Below, one piece after another: positions 31,912 to 46,060 of a DNA stretch of 64,000 nucleotides. Numbering within the stretch: the first letter of the stretch is position 1; each line of letters opens with the position of its first letter. The notes beneath the pieces were generated by a model. That model ran no database searches and had not been told where the DNA came from. It saw only the letters and a list, made by a program, of their open reading frames with translations. Position numbers and translations under genes: made by a program. Location: NCBI GenBank assembly GCA_015178975.1, contig WHVD01000006.1:62001-126000 (forward strand), in the 5' to 3' direction. This DNA is from Hysterangium stoloniferum (lineage: Eukaryota; Basidiomycota; Agaricomycetes; Hysterangiales; Hysterangiaceae).

Positions 31912-34900
31912 CTAATTATGCCTTCTCCATCTATGGTAGTGGCGTTTTGGGATTATAGATAGATTCGGATATATATAAGCATGGAAAGCACATGTACCTT
32001 AGAATTTTGGGCCGACATGCTGCCGTCTGAGATAGCGCGGTAGAATTGTGAAAACTTCAACAGAGTCCCAAAGCATTCAGGGATAGTGTGAAACTGCTCT
32101 AACTTATTAAAGCAGAAAAATATTGCTACTGAGATGATCCATCTGGCTCATCACGTACATCATCAATATATTGGTTTTTGATCCGTCCGGCTCTGGGAAC
32201 AAGCCGCTCCATTTTGGCTCCTGGGGGTTGTGGAGCGTCTGGAGCATATTTTCTTCCAGCGCTTAAAACCATTTCACCGATGAAGTGAATTTTTCCCCCT
32301 GTTTTTTGATGGAGAGCTAACGAGTTGAGGCAATTAGTCAAGCCGCTCTCCATGTATAGCTCCCTAGGGATCACACACAAACAATAGGAGGGGGTATCGC
32401 CGTCCAAGCTCACAAGGAGTACTTATGAAGGTCCAATTGTTGATGTTTACGACATGAGTATGACCATGTGGTCGATCGTCGATTGTTTGAGCTAGGAGGC
32501 CAAGTGCTTACTGAGGGAGCAGACATGTATATATAATGCGGCTATACAACATATGTACGTCGGATAGGGTCCTGGTAGTTTCCGACCAATCTCTGGACAC
32601 CCACGAGAAGGAAAAGATGTTCGATGGACGTTATGGGGCGGAGGTTTAATGTTATATGCCAACATATAGCCAGACTGCTATCGGGGCTTTAGATAAGGGA
32701 TTTTACTTGGATACGGAATTACGCCATACCCAATACTGAGCTTGAGAGGCACTCCGTTAATTTGTCAGCGAGGGGAGGACATGGCGGATTGTCCTTTAAC
32801 CGGAAAGAGTGAGGGAACGATCAGATATTTACTGTGCATTGACAATACTGCGGAGAACTGTGATAAAAAAATGTTAGGAGACCACATAGCTAACATGTTT
32901 ATTGTCGCTCGAATAACTGCAACTTAAAATTAGGCCGCACAGACTGGCGGAAGAATTCACAAATAGACTCGCAACCAGAAAACGCAAGCGCCACATGGGC
33001 GAGGGGAGTCTAATTGGCAAGGTGGCTTCGGAAGTCTTCTTCGCGAAATGGAAGTACATATGGTGCTGATCGAGTTTGAACAGATTAAAGTTAGGGGGGA
33101 AGGTATGGCGCCATGTGATATTATCGAGTGGTCCGCTTTGGTAGAGTAGTCTCAAAAAATATACCCAGCCCAATTATAAAGAGGTCTCGAGTTCTCGGAA
33201 GACGGAGTCCAGGGTGATGGCTTGGCTCCGGCGAGTGCCGTACTGCAAAGTGCTCCCTCCCAAGACTTTTCTCATATACTTTCTTACCCCCACCCCCGGT
33301 TCTTAATATACAAGCTAGCGTCCTTTACATTTGCCCAAGACATTAAAACGCCTTGCAAAGCCCAGGACGTTCTTGGTTTGCGCTTGGCTGGTGATCGGAG
33401 TTATAATTCGAACCAATCCCAATTGATGCAGGGACGGCGCAATGGCCACTGCCAAGAGCTGAAGCTAAGTCTCATATTTTTCTTCGATTTTTATTCACCA
33501 GTTCGCACGCTTGCCGGACCTCGAATCAGCAGTGAAAACCTATTAAAGCCTCGCCCCCTCGAATCTACCAGCTACCTTCCCTTTTCCCTTCTCTTCGCTT
33601 AACCAACTGCCGCCAATGTCTCGCCCCTTCGCATTGTGGTTAAATATGGCGACCGGCCCTGTCCCGTCCTACCGTTTTGTCGCCCAGCCGCCATGGTGTG
33701 CCCTGGATCCACGGCCCGGTCGACTGAGGTCTTGGCTAACTCGCAGCCACATATAAGCCAGACTTTTGAAACTCGTCAAGCAAGTGTGGTGAATGGGTGT
33801 CCCCACCCCCCGCTTTGCTCGCAGCAGCCGGCAGCGTGTTCTCCGCTCCCGATGCCCACATGCTCTGTTGCTTCTTTTTTTAGGATGTTATATGCGCTTG
33901 TGTTTCACTTTTTCTACGTGGTCTTCTGGGCTAGCTCCACCGTTTTCCCCTCACTTTCACCGTCTAGTATTTATGCTAGGAACTACTTATGCACCCCCTC
34001 TACAGATGTTCACACTCACGTCCCCATACACTCTCAATGTCGTCTTCCGCGCTTAGACGACGACGACGCGGTCATATAAAGCATATGAAGGGCACCATAT
34101 ACTGCCAGAGTCTGTGTCTAGGTGGTCTCCGCTTCTCCACGCACCCTCCAGTCTTCCCCAGGCTTCCCTTCTCGGCCAACTGGCCAACATTGTCATCGTG
34201 ATTCCAATACCTACCCCCCACACCCAAACACTCACAAATCATCTCCATTCCCACGTCCTTGATGTTCCTACAGTGATCATGTCATTCATATTCATGCTCG
34301 TGCTCACAACTCGAGACAGATGACCAGGAATATTCCCCCCCCCTCACCCCAAATCACATGCCTCGCCTTCCTCAGCATCTGTATTCTTTCGTCCTGTTCA
34401 CGGGATCATGTTTCCTTCAATCTATGCTGGCAATATCGCCAAAAATAGGCGTGTGGATGTATGTCCCGCCCCTTTCTGGCACTACACTCGCCTGGATTGG
34501 CAGCTTGGCTGACCGGCTGACTTCCGAGGTTCTAATGTGTTTAAATCTCCGCTTTCGCTTTCCTTCTAAATCGCCCTGTATACATCCCTCATGACACCAA
34601 GACCGCGCTCAAACTTTATTTTATGACGAACACAAGGCACTGGGAAACAATAACATTTCAACACACAAGAAAATTGTTATTTTTAATTTATTAATACGCT
34701 ACGTATTACAAACAAACAAGCTATGGTTGCATGTGTTATAGTTTTGCGGGAAATAGTTCAGGATGGGGGGGGAGGGGGGGAGAAGGTCAGTCAATGAGGG
34801 TGGATAGATATGACAAACACGAAGATACATGGGTAGGTGTGATGAGGAATAAATGAGTGGGAGGGAGTATGCTGGATCAAGTCCATGCAGTCCAGGGACA

Positions 34901-35359
34901 GGTGGAAGAGCAGGAGTTGACAACAAGAAACGTGAACAACAACGCAATTTCATGCAATAATAGAGTAAATATGGCAACGCGATGCTATGGTATGAATGCA
35001 GAGAGGTCGAGGGAGGTTTAGATCCAAGTGAGGTGAGGGAGCGCCGCCGTCGAAGGATTAGATGAATAAAAATTCATGAAAACCCCGAGTCGAATAAATA
35101 AAGCAGCGGCGAGACAAGGTCAGAGAACAAACGGAAAGGCCAGCTTTGCTATGCCCTGAGTAAGGCTTTCTTTGACCCGACACAATCACCTGTGAGTTGA
35201 ACAGTGAATATCGAGCCTCGGTTCGCACGGGGCCCATATTTGGTGTGAATCCACATTGGCCGCACATAAATCGCCATCGAATGGGACTTGTGCCGTATGT
35301 GACCACGGGCGTGATACTCGCTCCTCGCTTGCATTGGCAGTTTCGCCTTTGCTCTTTTC
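31912..35359. other. Long region without recognisable genes
   Basis: 3.4 kb with scattered chance frames. A minus-strand frame at 32126-32413 (95 codons) ends in a plausible hydrophilic tail, but I recognise no family and see no splice partner. 33200-34600 is rich in C and T with several pyrimidine tracts and could be a long leader or a non-coding transcript, but no evidence decides this. 34760-34790 is G-rich. 35040-35359 is probably the 3' UTR of the gene on the right. Confidence 0.5.
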
Positions 35360-37508
35360 TTAATCGTCCTCGTCATCCTCCATAGGCATAGGTGGCGCAC
35401 TCGGCCTCGCATCCATATCGTCCATCCGCATCCTCATATCCACATCCTCCAATTCAGCAGGCGGTGCACTAGGCCTTAAATCCAAATCCAACGACGGTTC
35501 CGACGGTGCACTCGGAGATGATGGCACCCCACTACCACCCGACTTCGCACACTCACTTCCTCCAAAACGTGTCTCTTCAGTCGTACTGATACTCCCGCCC
35601 ATACTCAACACCTCACCCAAAAACCTCGGCACATAATACGGCAACGCGCCGTCGCCTTCGAGCTCGTCAATTGTCCCTACGTCGAGATGGCGGTAGAGAT
35701 GTATCCCGTGTGGGGGAGGTGGCAAAAGTGCAAGTGAGTTTTGTTGGACGCGGGGTGTGGAGGGACCGGGATCACATTGGCGAGATTGCGAGAGTGACGG
35801 CGAGTGTGGTCGTGGTTGCATATGCGACGGCGGCGGCGATACTGGACTAGAAATACCACCAAAGTCCTCCACCCTCTCGTCAATCCATTCAGGCACGACA
35901 GCGTTGACTCCAATGTCAAGTGCCGCTGTCCCGGGTATGTCTGCATCCTGATCATGCAACGACGCATGCAACGACGGTGCGCTAGTAGCCATCCGCATTC
36001 TCTCTAGCGTTGCTTTATCATCTGTTGCAATATGTGCACGTAGTGGTGGTGCATCATGATCATCTTCATTATCCCCATCTCCTGACTCGTGGTGCTCTGG
36101 GGAGGGCATCTCCGTAGATATCGAAACATCCGAGGGGGAAGGTGGTATGTGTATTGATATGTGGGGGGCCTTTGTAGATGTGGACTTATGTTTTGGTCTA
36201 AGGCGGCGGTAGGCGGGGGGAAGAGAGGATGTCGTTGGAGGTGGTGGTGGAGCTGAGGGTATTGGTGCGATATTTGATGAGGTGGAGGCTACCAGTGATG
36301 ATGATGTGAGGGCTGGAATAGAGGGTGCGGGTAGGGTTGGGGGTATCGGGGGTATTTCAGTGGTTGCTGGTGGTGTCAAGGGAGCCGGTGCAATGGACCC
36401 CTCTGGCGTGGAGCTGGGCTCGACCTGCCGCGACGTGGCAGCTCTCAGGGACGCATTCGACACTGCTGTCCTCACTGAGACAAACGATGGCCTAGGAGTC
36501 TGCTCGTCGTCATCAACACGAATGTCCCTTGTCGAAGCAGCGGTAGCTGCCTTCCTTCCCCTGCGTCGCAAGCCAATCTTGGCACCTTGGCGTCTCCACA
36601 TCTCCCACATCTTCGTCTTCCTCTTCGTCTTTTTCACTCTCACACGACTCTCCCCGTCTGATTCTAGGTCTTTCTCCTCTTCACTGATGCCATGCGTTCT
36701 GCTTTTGCTTCGCTTTGTGTTGGTGCCGGCTTTGTGGCCTAATACACACCCTGTAATGACAAGCGTGACTACGATGGCAAGGATAAGGGATATGACAACG
36801 ATGACGGGAACATCGTAAAATTTTGTGCGATCGGGGCGTGGCTCCCAGCCTGTAGGTAGCGACGTTATGATGTCGTTGTATTCAGAGACTGGTTCGGGAA
36901 TTAGCGTTGTATAAAGGGAAATGTTCATTCCTTACTAATAGTATCCGAAGAGCCAAAGTTGACATTGTTAGGAGCAACATCGTCAGTGGCTGGCCGAGTG
37001 AGATCACCTGAAGGTGAGGGAGACTTGGTTGCAGCGGGCAGACTGATGTCTTGAACTGAGGACGGCATCTGGTGATGCTGAAGGGTAAATGTGAGTAAAA
37101 CGGAACGAGGTAAAATGGCCCGTAGGTGATTCCGCTCACCCTTCCGTGGAGTGTCCATTCGGTCACAGGATACCAATGGCCGTCTGAAGACTGGGACAGC
37201 TTCGGAGGAATAGGGTAAGTCATGCTGCCTTTCGATGCGCCTCCACGGCGCCGGCGGGTTGACGAGTGAGCTGGGTCAGCTGTGGGAATTGCAGTAGACG
37301 ATGACGACGACGACGAGAGTGGTATTGGTAAAGGGGGAAGAAGGAAGTCAAGGTCGATATTGCGTTGGGAATGTTGAGGGAGTGCAGCGAGGAGGGATAA
37401 GATGACGGGAGACGGTACTGGGGCGGATGTAAGCGGGGTCGCGCGGTGAGCGGGTTGGGCGGGTTGGGCGGGTGTATTCTGGTCCCGTGTATTATGACAA
37501 CAAGTCAT
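35360..37508 (-). CDS. Single-pass membrane protein with long disordered cytoplasmic tail
   Basis: Exons 37140-37508, 36936-37077 and 35360-36888 on the minus strand; 679 aa. The N-terminal half before the membrane is Ser/Pro-rich. A segment SEYNDIITSLPTGW..RPDR precedes one strong transmembrane helix (about residues 190-215, VIVVISLILAIVVTLVITG). The remaining 460 residues start with basic clusters (KKTKRKTK, GLRRRGRK) and continue as Pro/Ser/Asp-rich sequence. They carry a PPAYRRL motif and a repeated (D)LRPSAPPAE/ARPSAPPMP motif near the acidic C-terminus. The PPAY could bind WW-domain proteins such as Rsp5-type ligases, which is inference. I know similar basidiomycete proteins only as uncharacterised. 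The ATG at 37508 is the first in frame; a further upstream exon is possible. Confidence 0.78.
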
Positions 37509-40503
37509 TGAGAGGGACGACGGTAAGGGGGAAGTAATGCCTTGCCGTCGTTTCTAACAATGGAGGACGATGTAGAGGTAATGGGAAGGGAAGGGGTGAC
37601 AGTGACAGTTGAATGTTACTGAAAAGGGTGAGCGTCGAGGTTTCTTTGCGGTACTAATAATAAACGTGCAAATATAAATATAGGTTTTTTAAGATTATAT
37701 TCCCTGTCATTTCGAGTTCAAATATCTTCCCAGTTTTGCCAGTTGCCTTTGGAATTTTATTTATTTCTCGACTACACCATCTTACTATCCTAGATCATCC
37801 CGAGTATCCCAGTATCCAGGATACTGGTACCGCCCCCCCGGATGTTATCTCAAATGAATTGAGATCACATGCGCTATTTATAGCGGTGACACATGCCCAA
37901 TCTATTTATGGCACACGGTAGTTCCCATATGAAACCTGAATAACGCATGGATTTCCCAATTTCCTTCTATTCATAACCACGCCAACCTTCACCATCCATA
38001 TTATAATACACTTTCTTTTCTTTTCAGACCCTCGTACTTCATAATGCTGCGGTTGCGGGAATGCATATGTTTATAACCACATCATCAAGGAAGAAATTTT
38101 CCGTTCTCACGCCCGGCCTCACCCCACCGTCATAAAAATAAAAACGTCGCCATATAGTACAAATAAAGAAAGGAAGGAGCTTATCACCTCGATGAAGATT
38201 GTGATCGCAGATTTAACCCACAAGCGTCATCAGTATCAACTTGTTTGGTCTTATAACATAGAGACTAATCTTTAAACCACCCGCACAGTTTCAACTAGTC
38301 TCGAGCATGGATGATAACAATATCCACAAATACAATTAACCAGATGACCCTGTTCATGCTGAAAACCCGCTCTCGGGAATCACATCGATGTGGAAGCAAT
38401 TCACGACCGGAGTAAAAATATCCACAGATAGAATTAACCCGATGACCCTGTTCATGTTGAAAATTCGCTCACGTCGATGTGGAAGCAATTCACGATCGGA
38501 GTGAGTAGCCACTAGCCTTTTACACTAAACGTCTATCTTAATTGAGACAGGGACCAGGTCACCAAACGTCATTGACTGATTTGTTTTCACAACCATCCCA
38601 ACATGTCGGTTATATCTACCATACCACAGATACTAATGCTATTTAGATTGTTCACAGTTGACATTTATTCATCACAGTAAGATTCCTGTAAGGTTCGCAA
38701 GGACGCATATATGCAAGTGATATCCAAACATATATATCTTCCACAGGATCCACAATGTCACCAGGCCCAATAATATGTTATGGATCCGAAAGGAATTGCG
38801 AACTTGAAAGTCATAAGACCGTCTCCCCTTCATGAACTTCCAGACGTTGATGAATCTGTGGAGGGGCATAAACTTAAATAACACCTAGTACCTGGTAACG
38901 AGCTCAAGGAGTGACTCGGATGTAAATGATCATATTTTCTACGGTTATCATCCCCGAGTCGCCTCGATGTTGTTTCATCCATGTTCTGGTCAACCTGAAG
39001 CTTCCACGTATTCTTATTCCCCGGCGATGACCGTTTGCTATACTTGCCAATCCTGCGTCTGGGTTAATTTTGGCACACCCCTATGGAGCCTCATTTATCT
39101 GTTTGTATTGATGCCCCTCAGACAAGGTACCCAGTTGACACTCATTTTTAGCTCAAGTGTGCTATAGTTATCGTAATCTAGATGACTCGAGGATTCTCTC
39201 ACCACCTACCTTTACTTTTAATCGAAAAAGATATTGGGCCATCAAATCGATTCTTTCCATACGGGTGCTTTCTATATCGACGCGGGCATACGCCAGACAT
39301 AGGGTGTTACCCTGCCGATGAGACTGTGGCCGCCCAGTTGCTTCATGGCTCTCTCGCGATCGTTTATCTTCTCTTAGTGTGTCTCGGTCTTTCAACAATG
39401 GCCGAGTCCATGTGATATAACCAGAATGGACGGACAACTATACCAATTCCTTGTTCCACTGCCGTAAGGCCTATTAGGCGCATATGAGACATAGCACGAA
39501 CATGTCAATTAAATTGACGCCAAAATTGCGCGCGTTAGGCTTTCTTCTTTTGACGAGGATAAGGACGAGGAACACTGATTCTATAGGCTGCAGATAGGCT
39601 TTGGTCGAGCGACCTCCTTCCATGAGGGAAGAGGCGTGTAAGGCGTGTTGATATGATGGATGCGAGTAACCTAGCGGACGCGATTCGACAATTAAAAATA
39701 ATTATTGTGGACAACCCATATTATGCAATTGAGGAAAAACTCACCGAGTGAGTTTTGTACATAATATACTGATGATGTAGACCAGACATCATATTGGACC
39801 GACAACCAGAGAAACCAGACGCCCATATCAGGTTGTATACCCATACGGTAGCTAATAATAGTCATTTCTATTAATAATTAATTAAACAAGAAAGGAATTT
39901 CAATGCGGGATCCTTTGTCCCCCGAACCATCTTCAAATATTTGAATTTAAATCCTGAGTGACTCGTCGGTCGTTAGCGTAATTGATTAAATACCAAAATA
40001 GCACTCTGAACTACTGCGAAAATCAATGATATATTAGTCAGTAATCACGTTCGGGTTTCATACCACCCCCTCATAAATATGTGGGGATGTATTCTTTGAA
40101 CGTATCATAGTTAATTCATGATCATGGGCCTATTTCTTTTTCACCACGTCAGAATCAACGCTTTCTGAAAATAATGGGAAACAGACCGGAGACCCGGCTC
40201 CGTGATTTAAATTGAGGGCCGACCAAGTCCCTAGGCACAAGGTTTAAACCAAAGATCATAAGGCTCTATATCCGGCGACTAGTCCGGATATTACTAGAGA
40301 TGGACACATTCAATACGATCACTAGTATCGTCATGCGATGTGGCGGAAGACGATTTCCAAGATGTAAGAATATATCAATCATTTCAATAATAAACCAAGT
40401 TGACTTTTACCCCAAAGTGATAAATTTGATCAGATAAATCAAGTAGGAATATTACACCAGTGTACACTGAAACGCACAGCAAATAGATCCCCATACAGGT
40501 AAT
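37509..40503. other. AT-rich intergenic region without recognisable genes
   Basis: 3 kb with no coding signal. A 90-bp tandem duplication lies at 38319-38503. 39660-40480 is strongly AT-rich with TTAATTAATTAA-like tracts. The promoter of the membrane-protein gene lies at its left end. Confidence 0.5.
38319..38503. repeat. Tandem duplication, two units of 98 and 87 bp
   Basis: Unit 1 (38319-38416) and unit 2 (38417-38503) share AATATCCACA, GATGACCCTGTTCATG and TCGATGTGGAAGCAATTCACGA in order. Unit 2 lacks about 11 bp in the middle. No function is apparent. Confidence 0.9.
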
Positions 40504-43500
40504 TTAAAAATGAAGACCCTGGTCAAATTGGATGATCCACCGTCTTCGTTCTCGAGTCCGCGCAGCAGCTCTTTCTTTTAGACGCTCCCATTCACTCCTT
40601 TCGTCTTCTTCCTCGCCATCATCGTCATCCTCCGGGCTGCTCCGTCGTCCTTTCCGCTTCCCTCGCCTGCCATTAATTTTAACCGCATCGCCTTTGGTTC
40701 CTTTGCGAATGTGAACGCGCCAAAGCGTCTCCTCAGATCCGGACGTGTGATAAATCTTGCATGTACCAGGGCTGAGTATGACTTCCAATCCCCTGTTTGT
40801 GCCTGTGCTGTCAGTTACCCAGGCAGTATCAGCTAGCTCGTCGCAATCCTCCTCCAATAAAGCTCTGAAAAAAAAAGAAAGATACGATCAGCATCGGTTA
40901 CCGAAAACATCGGACACTGGAAAAAAAGAAATAAATGGAGATAGGCGCTTCTGAATCCACAGGTGATGGAAACACGCGTTTAAACACTCCAAAGAAACGG
41001 AAAACTGAATGGACTACCAACGCACTTTCGCAGGAATGTCTTTCTTCCGGCTCCTATTCGCCGGCCTTCTGTCGGGTAGCTGAGTACATAGCTTTGAACG
41101 TACTGTTTCCACCTTGCAGTCATCCGCGAACTGATCACTGCGGATGACAAAGGAATTTTGGTACTCGGTTCCCTAGCCAGTGAGGCCACTGGAGGATCAA
41201 GACTCAAGTCATCTGCATCGAGTAGCTGAATACGCAGAGTCTTTGTGTCAGGGAACTACCCATAATAATTGATTTGTCAGCGTCTAGCCACTGTGATTAG
41301 CGTACATACCCAGTCTACCCTGAAAAGGTCATCAGATCCTACAAGCGCCTCGGCCTGTCTGCGATATCGTATTATATCCTGAACCGGTATTTCGCTACCT
41401 GCTTCATCGACCTGTGCATCACGGGCACGTTGTTGTCCGAACATGTGCATTAGCTCGTGACATCGCCCTTCTTGTACGACGGCCTGCACCTAACAAGGGT
41501 ATCAAAGTCAAGCATTGGTAATCCGGATAAAATCCCTTACCTGTTTGCATATCGCTGCGCAGAGCTTGTCCAGGGTAAACACCACATACGCCCGGGTACC
41601 GAACATGAAGCGCATGTTCTCCTCAAATGTTGTTTGTTCGAGCTCACCATCGAATACTTTCTCGACCAAGTCAAGGAAGTGAATATAAAAGTGCTCGGCG
41701 GGATTGAGGGGTTGATTATCGGAGGCTGAAGGAGGCAGAGTTAACGCGGCGGCTACACGCTTAGGGCGTCCACTATTGAAGTGCAACGTACCCGATGCTA
41801 GGTCGGCAAAGTAGGCCATGGGCCCAGCGACGTCGGTGAGCCCGAGGCCGAAAGCCACAGGGTTTGGGAGGAATGAACTCGATCCATCCTTCGCTAATTT
41901 CGCTGCAAGCTCTTTACATACCATCAAACGCGAATACAACAGCTAGAGACGAGACACGGAATTAAAAACAAGAACGGAAGGAGGGGAAAAATCACAACGA
42001 ACCTGAATGAGACGAATTAAAATGTAGAAGTTGGTATTACAAAAGAATGATCCGAATGTTGTCGCCTTAGCTACCTTGTTGTCATCTGCAGTGATATCCA
42101 CGGCGTCCTTGTCCACTGTTTCAGAACGAGGAAAATTGAGTTTAACATGACGAATCCAAATATCATCTACGTCTGTTGCGTGGTTCTTTCCTTTGATCGA
42201 AGTTTCATTTTCATATTGCATCACTGCTTCGGGGGATATAGGCTCGTTGCCCTCAGGCGTAGGTGATATCTGTCCCGAGCTCGAAGCTGACTGATGGATA
42301 CTGGTGTTCGAACCAGACGTTCCCTTAGAAGTCTCATTTGTTTTGCCTGCGCTAGATTTCTCCATTGCCTTGTCGGTCTTGCATAGTTTGTTCTTCAGGT
42401 CGGCAGCAGACACCGCACCGCCAGACCCGCCAGATTTCCTGCCAGCCTTGTGTGTCTTGTGAGTCTCGTCGTCGTCTCCACTGTCCTCGGCAGCACCGTC
42501 GTCAGCGACGTACAAGCCCAGGTCTTCCCATTCGGCTTGGTCGATAGGCGGGCCAAAGGCCGCATCAAAATCGGGTGTGAGTCCGAATTGATAGATCACA
42601 TAGTGTCTTAAGAACGCTTCGATGCGGCGCCGTTCAACAGCATTATACTGCGGAACATTCGATCCGCCCCCCGGACGCTGATCATTCCGCTCCAGGAAAC
42701 ACAATGTCAACTTGATAGCATCCTGCAGCACAGACACATCATGCATGTCATACTCCAATTGATGGCGAGGCAGGACCATCGTCGGCAGCTTGAAGCCTGG
42801 CGGCGGCTGAGGTGGTCGACGCTGCGCCCTACTGTTGCCTTTCTCGGACTCTTTTTCTTCGACAATACCATCCCTAGCGTTATCTTGCGCCTTCTTGATG
42901 CGCTCGATCTCGCCAAGAAGCGCCTTTCCAGTAATCGTTTTCTTGTCGTTTGCCTTGAATCCAACGCCTTGGTGGTCTAAACTCTTGTAGAAATTCCGGC
43001 AGTCGACCTCTCGCCATACTTTCTCCCATTCTCGTTTGTTCTTCCTCCATTCGGCGTCAATGAGTTTTAGACGTTCAAGCACGACGGGTACGGCGACGGC
43101 AGGATTGTCCTGTAAGCTCTGCAAGATTTCTGCGGCATTTTCTCGACCGTAGACGCGCTTTATGATCTTCTGGTGAATCGATTTACTACGGCTACCCAAA
43201 TCAGGAGACAGTCGGAACACCGTCCGTTCCTCAGCAGACATTTCAGAAATTTTGGCGGCGATGGGCTCCAAGAGCGAAATAGTATGCATCATGGCTTCCA
43301 GTTGCACATGGTACTCGTGGCGCTCCTCTTCAGATTTGTGTAAGGCCTCCTCGAACGAGTTTTTCTTATGCGCCACGAAACCAGACTCTTCTGACGCCCA
43401 GGTGGGGTGCGAGACCCAATCATCATTGAGCACGGACCGACATAGTTCATTGCGACCAGAACAAGCCAACTTTGTTTCCTGAAGACACTGTTAACCATCG

Positions 43501-46060
43501 CGAAAACCATCAAAAACAGTTACAACTAACGTTATCAGGCAACCTTCGGTAACTGGGCCCAAACTTGAACTTTGGTCCCGTCAAATACACAGATCCCATA
43601 CCAACTGCAGGTCCATATCCATGTGCATGACCAGCATTCTTCGGCATGTCTCCTGTGCCTCCCTTCTTGGCCCTATCCACACCCAGTATGTCTCTGAACA
43701 TCAGCTCAAGTTCAGTGCCAGGACCTCCAAGGAAGGAAGCAGCCATTTGCAGAAGCAAGGCGTCGTCGATGACTTTTGTAGAAAAGAGTGAAAGGAGCTT
43801 AAGAAATTCTTCCCATGCATCACGATCGTCGAGGCCACGTTTCACACGTTCAAAGAACACCTCTGGGGGAGCGCCTGCAAAAGATGGGGTGGGTGCGCGT
43901 TGAATGGGCGCTGGAGGGAGATGTGCCGGTGGAAGGGGAGGAAGAGAGGGATGAGGATGCATCGCGGGATGGGGGGTTGCATTACTCGGGGACGGGGGGC
44001 GGCCATACTGTGCAAACGTTGGAGAGGGCGGCTCAGATACTCTGGACAATTGTTGCTTTGGCTTTCGGCCCTACCAGGTCGTCATCGAGAGTCCAAATAA
44101 CAACTAATAAGAATGCAAGACTCACTCTTGACGCGATCTTTTGAGTACCCGGGGGAGGAACGCTTTCCTTCTCCCTCTCTCTTTCGCGTTCCTTTTCTTT
44201 ATCGGCCTTCGGTTCCTTCTCAGGAACTCTGCGCCTTTTCTTGGCTGGTGGGCCCTCCCTAGTCACGTCATTACCTGTAACTTTGCGTCTATATCCAGAG
44301 CTCTTCTCGCTTTTCATGCTCTGTATCTCCACACTCCACTCTGTACCTCCATTCGGCGAGACACCAGCCATCGGCTGACCAGGCGCAGAACCAGACGTCC
44401 CTGCCTGTCCCACCATACCCATAACACCAACAGTCCCGCCAGGCCCGACCACAGTTCCTCCAACGAACGGAGCAGGAGCCGGGGCACCGGGTGTCAAGCC
44501 TGGTGCCGCATTAGTATCAGGTAAGAACATCTTGAACTCGTCGATAAGTTCTGGAGCGGTGCGGAAGAGCTGCGTGACCTGCGCATAGACCTGCAATCAA
44601 GCCAGTCAACGAAGACGTCCAGTGAACTGCCAGCGAACTCACATCATGAAGTAATCGCTGCTCCTTCTGATATGTCTGCAGGATCTCCAAAAACTGCTTA
44701 TACGTTTCAGGCTCGCCCAAAAAGCGCGTCTTGATGCGGTTTATGTACTCTACCGCGTGAGTGAATTCAGGCTGGGGTTGCGCCTGCGGTGGCGGGGCCC
44801 CACGTCCCATAGTCATGGAAGTACCCATTGAAGTCGTCTGAGCCTGAGGCAAAGACGGATGAAAGGACGCCGGCGGGTGGGCAGGCGGCACTGGTTGCTG
44901 TGGTGTCTGCTGCTGGGATGTCTCCGGATTCGACGTCACGCGATGCATACCACCCAACACGCTTGCGGCCGTCGCTGCGGTCTGACTGGAATTAAGAGCG
45001 ACGGGCGGCGTTAGGACAAGAGAGACTCCAGTCAATGCGTGAGAAGCGACCGCTGCAATTGTGGGATTATGTGGAGGAAGCGCAATGTGTTCCGGGTGAA
45101 CAATGGTGGCAGGTTGCGGTTGCGGGACAGGCTGGGGCGGGATGGGCGGAGGCGTTGGGGGGGGAGGTTCAGATATAGGTCGGGATGGAGGTAGGGATTG
45201 GGCCTGGGCCTGCGGTATAATTGACTCAAGTGGAATAGCAGGCAATGCGGAAGGTGGTGGTGGCGGCGGCGGCGGAGGCGGAGGTGATGGTGGTGGTGGT
45301 GTAGGTGTAGGTGCTTGGGAACGCGATGGGGGCGATGCAGCCGGTTTTACCGGACCAGAAGGCACCACGGCTACCGTCGGGGTATCTGCGTTATTCCCAT
45401 CCATGGGAACGTCGCTGTCCGCATCTTGAGGCAGGCACGGCTCTGATACAGGTGCTGCCAGTACTGGAGGCGCAGGCGGCGGCGGCGGCGGTGGTGGAGG
45501 AGGGGGAGGAGGGGGTTGGATAGGACGCTGTGTAAAAGCCCCTGATGCATTCTGTGTGAGAGTTCCATGAGGTGTGGTGACAGTGATACATTGGCTATCA
45601 CCCCGTGTACACTCGATACGGTACCCAGGGGGCAGAAAGGTGTTAAAGCCAGATATCAGAGGCGGATGGCCACTAAATAAGGTAGAAACACGTTCAATGA
45701 CACCGGGGGTGGTCAATCTACACAGTCAAGAGGTTAGGGATGCCTCGGACAGATGGCAAGACAAAGGACGCACGTCTGGCTCTTAAAGTCCTTCATAATA
45801 TCCAAAAACTGATTATACACATCAGGACGTTCTGAAAACCTGTTTTTCACTTCATCGAGATAGCCCAAAGCGTCGCTCACGCTCAGAGGTCTGTCGTTGG
45901 CTGACATTGGTGGGGGTGCAGGTATTGTGGTGGTGTGACTTGGTGGTGAAGCGGGAGGTTGAGCTGGCTGAGGAGTTGGATGGCTCTCTATATGATGCTT
46001 TGATGCCTCTAGATTTGGCTCTATAGTAGAAGTCGCTGGGGTTGGTGGAGTCGCGTCCAT
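40504..46060 (-). CDS. SIN3: SIN3 transcriptional co-repressor (PAH1-PAH2-PAH3, HDAC-interaction domain)
   Basis: Scaffold of the Rpd3/Sin3 histone deacetylase complex in the nucleus. Nine exons on minus: 45774-46060, 44643-45717, 44126-44590, 43531-44070, 42003-43478, 41541-41942, 41310-41489, 41026-41255, 40504-40864; 1671 aa. PAH1 is at about 61-128 ([13 protein letters not shown] ... FNTFLPPGY) and PAH2 at about 414-485 ([12 protein letters not shown] ... FKMFLPD). PAH3 is more diverged, at about 677-735. The HDAC-interaction region begins SYRRLPDNE ... CSGRNELC with [15 protein letters not shown], and a Sin3 C-terminal domain follows. Between PAH1 and PAH2 lie long polyproline tracts coded by (GGC/GGT)n on the plus strand. 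A lysine- and glutamate-rich stretch precedes PAH3. Intron 1 splits PAH1 between its second and third helix, as in the neighbouring PAH gene. Confidence 0.95.

Noticed and set aside
32126-32413. 95-codon minus-strand frame
   Set aside because: Plausible amino-acid composition, but no recognised family, no promoter or splice evidence. Left as intergenic.
43510-43530. Apparent end of an independent SIN3 fragment at a stop after DNVSCNCF
   Set aside because: A GTTAGT donor at this place joins to 43478 in frame and restores SYRRLPDNE...CSGRNELC, so SIN3 is one gene.
45103-45429. 108-codon glycine-rich plus-strand frame
   Set aside because: Antisense shadow of the polyproline tracts of SIN3.
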